This document shows positions 17,153-26,137 of a DNA stretch of 64,000 nt, piece by piece. Position numbers and translations under genes: made by a program. Every line of letters starts with the position of its first letter. Position 1 is the stretch's first letter. Under the pieces are notes generated by a model. The model ran no database searches, was not told the DNA's origin, and saw only the letters and a program-made list of their open reading frames with translations. The stretch comes from an uncultured Bacteroidales bacterium (lineage in GTDB: Bacteria > Bacteroidota > Bacteroidia > Bacteroidales > WCHB1-69), in assembly GCA_946186495.1 (NCBI GenBank), contig CAMHNQ010000011.1, positions 1 to 64,000 on the forward strand, read 5' to 3'.

Positions 17153-18490
17153 ATGAAAATAGAAAGAGATATCATCAACCTGTTCAAAGCATGGAAAGAG
17201 GCTCCTGATAGGAAACCGATTCTGCTGAAAGGCGCACGCCAGATTGGTAAAACGTGGGCCATGGAGACATTCGGCAAGGAGTGTTTCAAGTATTGCGTGA
17301 AGTTTGATTTCGACCGGCAACCGGAACTGAAGTCGTTGTTTGAAATCACGAAGGATCCTAAACGTCTGATTAAGGAGTTGACGCTTTATTGCGAACAGCC
17401 CATCATTGCTGGAGAGACGCTGGTGATTTTCGATGAAATACAAGAATGCGAAGAGGCATTTAACAGTTTGAAGTATTTCTGTGATGAAGCACCCCAGTAT
17501 CACATCATTGCGGCAGGTTCGTTGCTGGGTGTGGCGGTGAAAAAGCGCAGGATGACGGTGCCTGTCGGTAAAGTGAAAATCATCAACATGTTCCCTGTCA
17601 CCTTCAAGGAGTTCCTGCGCGCCAGCGATGTGCGTACATACGAGTATATCAACTCATTGGACGAAATCCGCCATTTGCCGGAAATCATCATGAACAAGTT
17701 ACGTACAGAATACAGGCGCTACCAAGTGTCTGGAGGCATGCCGGAAGCCATTGTGTCACTGCTTGAAGACAAGGGCATTGGGGAGGTGGAATCGACTTTG
17801 CAAGGCATTCTTGATCTTTATGAACTTGACTTTGCCAAATATGCCGAGCCACGCGAGATTCCGCGCATTCATGCCGTTTGGCACTCGCTGCCTGCCCAAT
17901 TGTCGAAGGAAAATCGGAAGTTCGTATGGAAGGTCATCAAAACGGGCGCACGTTCCAAGGACTACGAAGACGCCCTCTTGTGGTTGGAAGATGCGGGGAT
18001 GATTCATCGCATCTTCAGCATCAGCAAGCCTGGAATGCCGCTTTCTGCATACGAGGAAACAGATGCTTTCAAGGTTTATGCCTGCGACTGCGGCTTGCTC
18101 CGCCGTTTGGCACATCTGCCCGCAACGGTTGTCACAGATCCTATCGCTAATTATACTGAGTTCAAAGGGGCCATGGCTGAAAATGCTGTGCTTCAGTCCA
18201 TCATGCCTCTTCTGGACGATCAGAAACCCTATTATTGGACATCACCCGGAACGGCAGAAGTGGAATTTGTCATCCAATGGGATGATGAAATCATACCCGT
18301 AGAGGTCAAAGCAGAAGACAACATCAGCGGCAACAGCCTCGCTGTTTATACGAAAAAATATAATCCTCGGTATCGAATGCGTTTTTCCATGCTCAACCTC
18401 CAGTACAACGGCGGAATGCTTAGCAGTCCCGCCCCATTGGCGGGTTGGATGGACAAATGGATGACCTTGTTAAGAAGTGTCACCGAATAA
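17153..18490 (+). CDS. AAA_14/DUF4143-type ATP-binding protein (#3)
   Basis: Walker A LKGARQIGKTWA; LVIFDEIQECEEA; AGSLLGVAV; C-terminal EVEFVIQWDDEIIPVEVKAEDN. Confidence 0.9.
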   Translation: MKIERDIINLFKAWKEAPDRKPILLKGARQIGKTWAMETFGKECFKYCVKFDFDRQPELKSLFEITKDPKRLIKELTLYCEQPIIAGETLVIFDEIQECEEAFNSLKYFCDEAPQYHIIAAGSLLGVAVKKRRMTVPVGKVKIINMFPVTFKEFLRASDVRTYEYINSLDEIRHLPEIIMNKLRTEYRRYQVSGGMPEAIVSLLEDKGIGEVESTLQGILDLYELDFAKYAEPREIPRIHAVWHSLPAQLSKENRKFVWKVIKTGARSKDYEDALLWLEDAGMIHRIFSISKPGMPLSAYEETDAFKVYACDCGLLRRLAHLPATVVTDPIANYTEFKGAMAENAVLQSIMPLLDDQKPYYWTSPGTAEVEFVIQWDDEIIPVEVKAEDNISGNSLAVYTKKYNPRYRMRFSMLNLQYNGGMLSSPAPLAGWMDKWMTLLRSVTE

Positions 18491-18514
18491 ATACGGTTAA
18501 GGACTTCCACATTT

Positions 18515-18578
18515 ATGCAGAACCTGTAGATTAATGCGTACCTTTTTTCTGCGTTAATCTGCGAAGTCTGCGGGAGAA
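18515..18578 (+). repeat. ~66-bp palindromic intergenic repeat, copy E
   Basis: TGCAGAACCTGTAGATTAATGCG...TCTGCGTTAATCTGCGAAGTCTGCGGGAGA. Confidence 0.8.
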
Positions 18579-18579
18579 A

Positions 18580-19398
18580 CTATTTCAGCGCCCCGACCGG
18601 ACACGCCTTCTTGCACTGCTGACAGAGAATGCACTCGGTGGCGTTCTTCCGCTTGCGCGAATTGTTGTTGACTTCCACCTCCATCGGGCAGACTTTCAGG
18701 CACTTGTCGCAATGGATGCACTTCGCCTCGTCGCACTTGATGCGCAGTAACGAGAAGTAGCTCATCGGCTTCAGGAAGACGGTGATTGGGCAGATGTACT
18801 TGCAGAAGGCGCGGTTGTCCTTCAACACGATGGCCAGGACGATTCCGACGGCGTAGTAGAGCACATTCCCGGCCACGAAAAGGTAGAACATCGTCGTTTT
18901 GTCGGCTTTGCCGAGGCACATCAGCAGGATGACGATGGCGAGTGACAGCGCGAACATCACATAGCGCACCCATCCGAAGGATTTCCTTGGTTTCTCAGGC
19001 TGCTTGTAGGGCAGCAGGTCGAGGATCATGGCGGTCCAGCAGGCGAACCCGCACCAGCCGCGCCCGAACATCAACGGCCCGAAGATCTTGGCGATGAGGT
19101 AGTGCAGCACCCCCGCCCCGACGACCCCGGAGAGAAGATAATACCAGAATCCCTCCATCTGCATGTTCTCGCGACATATAAGGCCGAGGAACACCAAAAT
19201 GTAGCTGCCAACGGTGAACTGCACGAACTCGCGGGCGTGTTTCCACCCCGCCGCCATCAATATTCCCCCAACACCGAGGCAGATGCCGATGTAAGAAAAG
19301 TTCAACAGAAAGAAGAGATTTCCTGTTGAGAGCCAAAGCGATACGGCAATGACCTCGAAAATGGCGAACAGGAGGATGGGGGTTCTGTATTTCTTCAT
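18580..19398 (-). CDS. 4Fe-4S binding membrane protein (NapH/NosR-like)
   Basis: Hydrophobic N-terminus; CIHCDKCLKVCP and CILCQQCKKACP clusters; RGWCGFACW. Confidence 0.85.
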   Translation of the reverse strand: MKKYRTPILLFAIFEVIAVSLWLSTGNLFFLLNFSYIGICLGVGGILMAAGWKHAREFVQFTVGSYILVFLGLICRENMQMEGFWYYLLSGVVGAGVLHYLIAKIFGPLMFGRGWCGFACWTAMILDLLPYKQPEKPRKSFGWVRYVMFALSLAIVILLMCLGKADKTTMFYLFVAGNVLYYAVGIVLAIVLKDNRAFCKYICPITVFLKPMSYFSLLRIKCDEAKCIHCDKCLKVCPMEVEVNNNSRKRKNATECILCQQCKKACPVGALK

Positions 19399-19437
19399 AA
19401 CGGGATGTTTTTAACGGCGCGAAAATAGGAAAAAATC

Positions 19438-19504
19438 TTCTCCCGCAGAACCCGCTGATTTGCGCAGAAAAAGGTCTGCGTTATTCTGCGCAGTCTGCGG
19501 GAAA
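19438..19504 (+). repeat. ~66-bp palindromic intergenic repeat, copy F
   Basis: TTCTCCCGCAGAACCCGCTGATTTGCGCAGAAAAAGGTCTGCGTTATTCTGCGCAGTCTGCGGGAAAA. Confidence 0.85.
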
Positions 19505-19526
19505 ATTTTTATTCTTGCACGATGAT

Positions 19527-19589
19527 TTTTATCTTCTGTAAAAGATAAAATATTATTTTTGCAGCGAATTTCTTTTATAAAAGATAAAA
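19527..19589. promoter_or_regulatory. Dyads and direct repeats flanking -7 box of ATPase #4
   Basis: TTTTATCTT-N6-AAGATAAAA (19527-19550); TATTTTTG 19554-19561; TCTTTTATAAAAGA palindrome 19571-19584; TAAAAGATAAAA repeated at 19539 and 19578. Confidence 0.8.
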
Positions 19590-19595
19590 CACAAA

Positions 19596-20801
19596 ATGAG
19601 TGCGATATTAAGACAGAGCTATTTAGAAAAGATCGAGCATTATCTCGGCAAAGATACCATCATCATTCTGACGGGACAGCGAAGAATTGGCAAAAGCTAC
19701 ATCCTTCGTCTGTTCAGAGACAAGATGAAAAAGGACAGACAGGCCAATGTTATCTTCATTGACAAGGAGAAACACGAGTTTGACGACATCAGGACCTACC
19801 AGGACTTGAACACCTATATTGATGCAAGGCGTAACAAAGCCAAAACGAATTTCATCCTTGTTGACGAGATTCAGGACATTGAAGGATTCGAGAAGAGCGT
19901 GCGCAGCTACTATGAGGAGGCAGATATAGAGATTGTCGTTACCGGCTCCAATTCGAAGATGCTCAGTAGTGACTTGAGCACCCTTATCGGCGGCCGTTAC
20001 AAGGAAATTTACATCCAAGCATTGAGTTATGAGGAGTTTATGTTGTTTCATCAGCTACCTGACTCCGACGACACTCTCATAAAATATATCCAGTTTGGCG
20101 GTCTGCCGGGCTTGCTGAAGATGGGTCTTGACGAACAGGATGCGCGTGAGTACCAGATGGATGTGTATCACACTGTTTTGCTGAAAGATGTGATAATGAG
20201 ATATCAAATCCGTAACGTTCCTTTCCTTGAAAATCTTGTTCGGTTTCTGGCTGACAATACGGGGAAGATTATCTCGGCCAACAGTATCGCCAAGTATATG
20301 AAGTCTCAGGGCGACAACATCACTTCAACTGCCATCATTAACTACACCAAATATCTGTGCGATGCTTATATGATACATCGTGTGCATCGTTACGACATAC
20401 ACGGGAAGAAGCTGTTCGAGAGCAACGACAAGTTCTACTTTGAGGACAACGGAATCCGTAATGCCCTTGCAGGCGGCACACGCGAGGGTGACATAGAGAA
20501 GGTGGTAGAGAATATCGTATATAGCCATCTGAAACGTCTCGGTTATGAAGTGACAGTGGGTCAGCTGCAAGCTGGAGAAATTGACTTTGTCTGCACCAAG
20601 TCTGAAGGTCAGCGCGTATATGTGCAGGCATCGTATATTATTGCCGATGAGGTCACTCGTGAACGTGAGTTTGGCAATCTGCGGGCTATCAAGGACAACT
20701 ACCCGAAATATGTCATCTCAATGACTCCGTTAGTCAGCCGTCAGGACTCGGACGGCATCACGCACCTCAGCTTGAGGCATTTCCTGACGGAAGGACTGTA
20801 G
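19596..20801 (+). CDS. AAA_14/DUF4143-type ATP-binding protein (#4)
   Basis: Walker A LTGQRRIGKSYI; FILVDEIQDIEGF; VTGSNSKMLSSDL; C-terminal AGEIDFVCTKSEGQRVYVQASY. Confidence 0.9.
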   Translation: MSAILRQSYLEKIEHYLGKDTIIILTGQRRIGKSYILRLFRDKMKKDRQANVIFIDKEKHEFDDIRTYQDLNTYIDARRNKAKTNFILVDEIQDIEGFEKSVRSYYEEADIEIVVTGSNSKMLSSDLSTLIGGRYKEIYIQALSYEEFMLFHQLPDSDDTLIKYIQFGGLPGLLKMGLDEQDAREYQMDVYHTVLLKDVIMRYQIRNVPFLENLVRFLADNTGKIISANSIAKYMKSQGDNITSTAIINYTKYLCDAYMIHRVHRYDIHGKKLFESNDKFYFEDNGIRNALAGGTREGDIEKVVENIVYSHLKRLGYEVTVGQLQAGEIDFVCTKSEGQRVYVQASYIIADEVTREREFGNLRAIKDNYPKYVISMTPLVSRQDSDGITHLSLRHFLTEGL

Positions 20802-20827
20802 ATGCAAGAAAATCTCAGGTGCACTGG

Positions 20828-20911
20828 ATCATCGTGGTATTTGAAACCGAACGCTTGCTGATCACGGACTTCACGTTGGACATAACAGAGCGAGTCCATT
20901 ATTATAGATAA
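20828..20911 (+). pseudogene. N-terminal relic of a GNAT N-acetyltransferase
   Basis: IIVVFETERLLITDFTLDITERVHYYR*, resembling the (F/L)ETxRLxIxxFTLDM start of GNAT proteins. Confidence 0.5.
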
Positions 20912-20991
20912 AATGTGGAAAATCATGCGAAAGGATGCGTTCCTGGAATATATTGAGCCTTAGATGTGTTGACAGGGCAAGTCTGCCGGGC

Positions 20992-21576
20992 TTACAACCC
21001 GATGTATGGGAGATTGACATCAGAGAGCTCATACAAGGTGCCCCAATCCGTCATTTCATGTCTATAGCATACATTGTCTTTCGTTACCATAAAAACATAA
21101 CATTCTTCGTCCCATTCCGGAACCGTCATCATCAAAATGCTGTGACTGAATGGCGCTTCTTCTTTGTCAAGTTCGGCACTCCCAATGGAGTACCAGCCGG
21201 TTACGATGCAGTGACGGGATTTTTTTTCTGCCAAGCTGGAATCTCTCATGAATTGTATAGCTTGGCAAAAATCGGGATAGGGCATGTCCATTGGTAGATT
21301 GAACAGGAAAGTGTCATCGGTCAGTTTTTCCCGTTGCAGGGATTCCCATTCGATGTCAAATGCAGCACAAACTAATTCCTTGAGAAATGTTTCGTCCTGA
21401 CAGACAACTTTGATTTTACGAACCCCAAATGGAGAAGTTGTTTCTTTAAAATGCTGAAAATGCCGGGCGTTTTTGCGTTTCTCATGGGCGCGCCTCCGAT
21501 TTTTGATGATGACACGCAATTCCAGGCCTCCGACTATCAGAGGAAAAACCAGCAGGATAAGCAAGTAATACTTCAT
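20992..21576 (-). CDS. Hypothetical protein with N-terminal TM segment
   Basis: MKYYLLILLVFPLIVGGLELRVIIKNRRR... Confidence 0.55.
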   Translation of the reverse strand: MKYYLLILLVFPLIVGGLELRVIIKNRRRAHEKRKNARHFQHFKETTSPFGVRKIKVVCQDETFLKELVCAAFDIEWESLQREKLTDDTFLFNLPMDMPYPDFCQAIQFMRDSSLAEKKSRHCIVTGWYSIGSAELDKEEAPFSHSILMMTVPEWDEECYVFMVTKDNVCYRHEMTDWGTLYELSDVNLPYIGL

Positions 21577-21783
21577 AATTGCAATAACATTATAATATGT
21601 ACCCGTTCACATCATAGCATCTTCCGTTTTGGCAACAACACGGCAAAAATACGATATTTTCGGATGATGTCGGAAAACAAACGAGAACATGGATACGTAC
21701 GATATGCGGAGATAATTTTTTCAACCAAATGAAAACACATTCCCGCATTTTGCGTACTTTTGCCGCCGGAAAAAAAGTGCCTT

Positions 21784-22920
21784 ATGAGAAAACATTGGAT
21801 TGACAATCTGCGTTGGGTCACCGTACTGTTAGTGCTGTTGTACCACGTCATCTACTTTTACAACAACAAGGGCGTTTTCGGTGGCGTGGGCGGTTTCGGC
21901 GATGGTCCGCAGTACCAGGATGTGCTGATGTACATCCTCTATCCGTGGTTCATGCCGCTGCTGTTCATTCTGGCGGGCATCAGCGCAAAGTACGCGTTGG
22001 ACAGACATTCCGGCAAGGAGTGGTTCAAGTCACGCACCCTGAAGCTGCTGGTTCCTTCCACCATCGGATTGTTTGTCTTTCAGTGGATGACGGGCTATTT
22101 CAACACCCTCGTGGCCCGACAAGATGTGCTGGCTTCCCTAAAGCAGCCTGCTTTGTATTTCCTTTGGGTGATTAGTGGCACAGGACCGTTGTGGTTTATC
22201 CAGGATCTGTGGCTGTTCTCGCTGATTCTGCTGCTGATACGGCGGATAACGAGGAACTGGCATTTCAAAATAAAGAATGAGAAGGTTAAAAAACACCTTC
22301 ACGACAACGAACCATATCTCCTGAACATTTTAACCTTGATTATTTGTGTGCTGTATTGGCTCGGCGGGCAAACGCTTATTTTCAACCCGCGCCCCGAATC
22401 CGCAGACGGACTCTACAACCTCTACAAGCCGCTGTTCTACCTTATTTTCTTCCTGCTGGGCTATTATTGCTTCTCGTCAAAGAAGATACAAAAATACCTG
22501 TCTGATGGTTGGTGGATAGATATGGCTTGCGCCATTGTGGCTTGCGTTTATCTTTTATTTGACACATACGGCGAGAACAACACCACACCGCAGTATCTTG
22601 CCGACCCCTTCAACTGCATCTATGGCGGGTTTATGTGTCTCGCCATGATGGGTTGGTTTATAGCCAAATTCGACAAAACCAACGCCTTTGCCGGATATAT
22701 GACCCGCTCCAGTTTCGGTATCTATATCGTTCATTACCTGATTATTGCAAGCATTGGCTCCATGATGTTTTATTACACTCAGCTACCGCCTGTGGCGATG
22801 TATCTTATTCTTATTGTAGCGGTTTTCACCCTGTCGCCACTGATTTACGAAACCCTCCGGAGGATTCCATTTGTGCGGTGGTGTGTGTTGGGGGAGAAGA
22901 AAAGTAAAGTAAATAAATAA
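21784..22920 (+). CDS. Acyltransferase family (acyltransferase_3) membrane protein
   Basis: MRKHWIDNLRWVTVLLVLLYHVIYFYNN; TACTTTTG at 21755. Confidence 0.85.
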   Translation: MRKHWIDNLRWVTVLLVLLYHVIYFYNNKGVFGGVGGFGDGPQYQDVLMYILYPWFMPLLFILAGISAKYALDRHSGKEWFKSRTLKLLVPSTIGLFVFQWMTGYFNTLVARQDVLASLKQPALYFLWVISGTGPLWFIQDLWLFSLILLLIRRITRNWHFKIKNEKVKKHLHDNEPYLLNILTLIICVLYWLGGQTLIFNPRPESADGLYNLYKPLFYLIFFLLGYYCFSSKKIQKYLSDGWWIDMACAIVACVYLLFDTYGENNTTPQYLADPFNCIYGGFMCLAMMGWFIAKFDKTNAFAGYMTRSSFGIYIVHYLIIASIGSMMFYYTQLPPVAMYLILIVAVFTLSPLIYETLRRIPFVRWCVLGEKKSKVNK

Positions 22921-22930
22921 TTGATATACA

Positions 22931-23289
22931 ATGACAAACAAAGGTTCAAACAAACACACTCTTCGCTGGATTCTGCTGATATTGATTTTCGGCGGCATTT
23001 TTATTCTGTATTTCCATGCTTACTTCGGCGGCTTCAAGAAAGTAAGACCCATTGATACCGAAGAATTTGCGAAATGCGCAGGCCACATTTCCGACATCAC
23101 CATCCCCGATTCCGTCCGCATCATTGCACTGGGTGAGGCCACGCATGGCAATGTGGAATTCCAGCAGCTCAAACTGGATGTTTCCCGCAGTCCTATCGCG
23201 ATTGGGTGTCTCCAACATTACTCTACGATGGGGTGATTCTTGTAACGGAGGCGCAGCCGATCGTGGTGCTCCAGACAACAGAACCGTAA
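22931..23289 (+). pseudogene. Internally deleted, frameshifted erythromycin esterase family protein
   Basis: N-part IPDSVRIIALGEATHGNVEFQQLKLDV; C-part in another frame FPQSYRDWVSPTLLYDGVILVTEAQPIVVLQTTEP* ending at 23289. Confidence 0.7.
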
Positions 23290-23339
23290 TCTTAACCAAC
23301 AACCACCAACAGCAAACCTCACCAACACGAAGTAATAAA

Positions 23340-23375
23340 CAGCCAAAGGCTAACCAACAGCCGAAGGCTCACCAA
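23340..23375. repeat. 2 x 18-bp tandem repeat
   Basis: CAGCCAAAGGCTAACCAA / CAGCCGAAGGCTCACCAA. Confidence 0.7.
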
Positions 23376-23389
23376 CATACACTTAAAAT

Positions 23390-23887
23390 ATGAACTGGAC
23401 CATCATCATCGTTGAAACCATCATTATGACCGCCGCGTTCACGGCCATGATCCTGATTCCGCTCGTGAAGAACCCCGTGTGGTGGATTCACGACTATCCG
23501 GAGGACATCCAGGAGGAATATTTCAAGACGCACGAGCGTGTGCCGTCGAAGTTCTTTACCAAGACCGTGCTGCTCAAGAAAAGCTTTGCGTTACTCTTCA
23601 CCCTTGCCGTGATGCTCGGTCTGATGAAGTTGGCCGGCGCCTATAACTTCTGGTCGGCGTTCGCGCTGAGCTACGGCATCTGGTTCGTCATCGACTGGTA
23701 CGACTGTCTTTTCCTCGACTGGGTGCTCTTCGCCAACATGAAGTCCGTGCGCCTGCCTGGCACCGAACACATGGACGCTGCCTACCACCAGAAAAAGTAC
23801 CATTTTGTGCAGTCGCTGTGGGGAATGCTCATCGGGCTGATTCCGTGCTTGATCGGGGCGGGAATCTATGCGTGGCTGTGTTGTTGA
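23390..23887 (+). CDS. Hypothetical multi-pass membrane protein
   Basis: 165 aa with several hydrophobic segments. Confidence 0.6.
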   Translation: MNWTIIIVETIIMTAAFTAMILIPLVKNPVWWIHDYPEDIQEEYFKTHERVPSKFFTKTVLLKKSFALLFTLAVMLGLMKLAGAYNFWSAFALSYGIWFVIDWYDCLFLDWVLFANMKSVRLPGTEHMDAAYHQKKYHFVQSLWGMLIGLIPCLIGAGIYAWLCC

Positions 23888-23891
23888 TTTT

Positions 23892-24902
23892 CTAAAAACG
23901 GTTCACCCACTCCGCCACCTCCGTTGCGGAGATGTTTTTCATGCATTTGAAATGCTTGCGCTTACAGCGTGAGCTGCCGAATTTTGAACATGGGCGGCAA
24001 CGCAACGGACAGACTTCGAAATTCCGGAATTTGTTGCGCTCACCCGGCATGTAAGGATAGTAACCGTATTCCGGAATGGTGGCTCCGAATAACGCGGCAG
24101 TAGGTTTGTGCAAGGCTGCGGAGATGTGCATCAACCCAGTATCTCCTGTGATTACGCAGTCTGCGTGCTGAAGAATTGCGGCAGACTGGTACAGGGTATA
24201 TTTCCCGCATCCGTTTGTGGCCCGCTCGCCGAGCTGCGACACCACCTGCTCCCCCACTTCATAAACATCCTTGCCCCCCAACAGCATGATAGGCTTGTGC
24301 AAGATACTCCCGATTTCCACCACCTTGGACACGGGTATCCGTTTGGTGAAATGCTGGGCCGCCAGCACAATGGCCACAAAACCATCTTCAAACATCATGG
24401 GCAAATCATCCTCATCAAATCCTTGGTCCTCAGGAATATAAAATTCAAGCCCTTTATGGTCGTTATGCACATTCAACATCTTCACCGCCTCAAAATATCG
24501 CTCTACGATATGAGTCTCGGGCAATCCGTTCATCTTGAAGTGCACGCAAAGCCACTTTTCGAAATTATGCTTGTTGAATGTGTAGAAAGGTACCTTCAAC
24601 TTCCGCAGGACTTGCCGGGAACGTAGGGTTTTCTGCAAATCAATCACGACGGAGAACTGCTCCTCTTTCAGTTCCGCTATAGTCTTGCTCACGTTGTCTG
24701 GGTCATAGGCATGGACTTTGTGAATGTGAGGATTCGTCTCTACCACAGGCATATTGTCCTTCCGAACCAAAAAATGAATTTCCGCGTCCGGCAACTGCTC
24801 GTCAAGTGCCCTGACTACCGGTGTGGTCAGCACAATGTCTCCAATGGAGCTCAGTCGGATAATTAAAATCTTTGTTTGCGACGGGGGTTGTATATCGTCC
24901 AT
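23892..24902 (-). CDS. Glycosyltransferase family 9 (LPS heptosyltransferase-like)
   Basis: KILIIRLSSIGDIVLTTPVVRALDEQLPDAEIHFLV...CVITGDTGLMHISAALHKPTAALFG. Confidence 0.9.
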   Translation of the reverse strand: MDDIQPPSQTKILIIRLSSIGDIVLTTPVVRALDEQLPDAEIHFLVRKDNMPVVETNPHIHKVHAYDPDNVSKTIAELKEEQFSVVIDLQKTLRSRQVLRKLKVPFYTFNKHNFEKWLCVHFKMNGLPETHIVERYFEAVKMLNVHNDHKGLEFYIPEDQGFDEDDLPMMFEDGFVAIVLAAQHFTKRIPVSKVVEIGSILHKPIMLLGGKDVYEVGEQVVSQLGERATNGCGKYTLYQSAAILQHADCVITGDTGLMHISAALHKPTAALFGATIPEYGYYPYMPGERNKFRNFEVCPLRCRPCSKFGSSRCKRKHFKCMKNISATEVAEWVNRF

Positions 24903-24918
24903 ATAGCGTTAAAAATTA

Positions 24919-26055
24919 TTAATTCTCTTCGGATATTGTTCTATAATGATTGTCAACGGGTGTGGCATAGATTTTTAACAGATTTTCACGCATTTTTTCT
25001 TCAGAAACATCTTGGATTTGCGACTTCATTTGCAGATACTGCTCAAAACGCAATCTTTCCTCTTCTGTATAATGTTCATGGCAGGTATTTCCTTGGTTCA
25101 AAATGTCGTATGCAATGTAGTTGTTCGGATATAGAACATAGTCTTTGTATATCTGTTTGTCAATCATCTGGCAAACGAGTTGGATCTTGTCGTTATTGCT
25201 GATTGTCTCGGGGATCTCATTCAGCTCTTGGTCAAGTGGCTTGCCAATAACAAGGGAAACCCTGCCTTTCGGACCGAACAGACCCTGCTTGATACTGTTG
25301 AAGTCTTCCCCCGGTTGTTTCTTGTAAACCGTATGTTCCTTGATAGCCAACTCTCTGGCTTTCAATTTTTCACAAGGTTCAATTTCATAGGAAATTGTTA
25401 CCGGGGTGAATTTCATGTCACGAATTGTCTCAATCAAGTCCTTGTCCTTGCCAAGTGTCAGCATTTTCACGAGACCGTGCTTGGTGATGTCATTTCCGTC
25501 TTTGGTGCGGCCGTCGCGCTGGGCAATCCAAACAGACTCTTTCTCCTCCAGTATGGAATATTGGATATACGCTGCCAGTTTTTGGGTGTTTTCAAATTTT
25601 TCGCGCATGGTTCCGCTCCTCTTCACCTTGATCATCTTGTTCAGCTTGGCTATTTCCCCCAACAAAGGGGTGGTGAACAGATTGTCACCCATGGCGATGC
25701 GTGAAGTCTTAAAGTGGGTGATGAAGAAATAATACTGCAGTATCGCCGGGTCAAACGTGATGTCGCGGTGGTTGCCGATGAACATATACGCCTCCCCCTG
25801 CTTCAAATTTTCTATGCCAGACAAGGACAGTCCCTTTGTGGTCTGGGCAATGAAGGCATCCAAAAAAAGCTTATAAAACCCCACTTGGACCTCATCTATT
25901 GTATGATAGGCCTCAAAATCAACCTTGAACTGGGCAAGGGAATAATCAGGAAGACACTGAACTATCGCCTCCTCGAAACGCTTGTCGTTCATCAGACGAT
26001 AGTATGCCGCTTTGTACTCCTGATCAGTATAAGGTCGTATATCTTCAAAATCCAT
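24919..26055 (-). CDS. 1-acyl-glycerol-3-phosphate acyltransferase-like protein
   Basis: YMFIGNHRDITFDPA (NHRD motif). Confidence 0.75.
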   Translation of the reverse strand: MDFEDIRPYTDQEYKAAYYRLMNDKRFEEAIVQCLPDYSLAQFKVDFEAYHTIDEVQVGFYKLFLDAFIAQTTKGLSLSGIENLKQGEAYMFIGNHRDITFDPAILQYYFFITHFKTSRIAMGDNLFTTPLLGEIAKLNKMIKVKRSGTMREKFENTQKLAAYIQYSILEEKESVWIAQRDGRTKDGNDITKHGLVKMLTLGKDKDLIETIRDMKFTPVTISYEIEPCEKLKARELAIKEHTVYKKQPGEDFNSIKQGLFGPKGRVSLVIGKPLDQELNEIPETISNNDKIQLVCQMIDKQIYKDYVLYPNNYIAYDILNQGNTCHEHYTEEERLRFEQYLQMKSQIQDVSEEKMRENLLKIYATPVDNHYRTISEEN

Positions 26056-26137
26056 ATTGCCATTCTATTCGGGCGGCAAATATAACATTTTTACGGAATC
26101 ACACTGACCCCCGTCCCTCTCCTTCCATACCCAGGGA

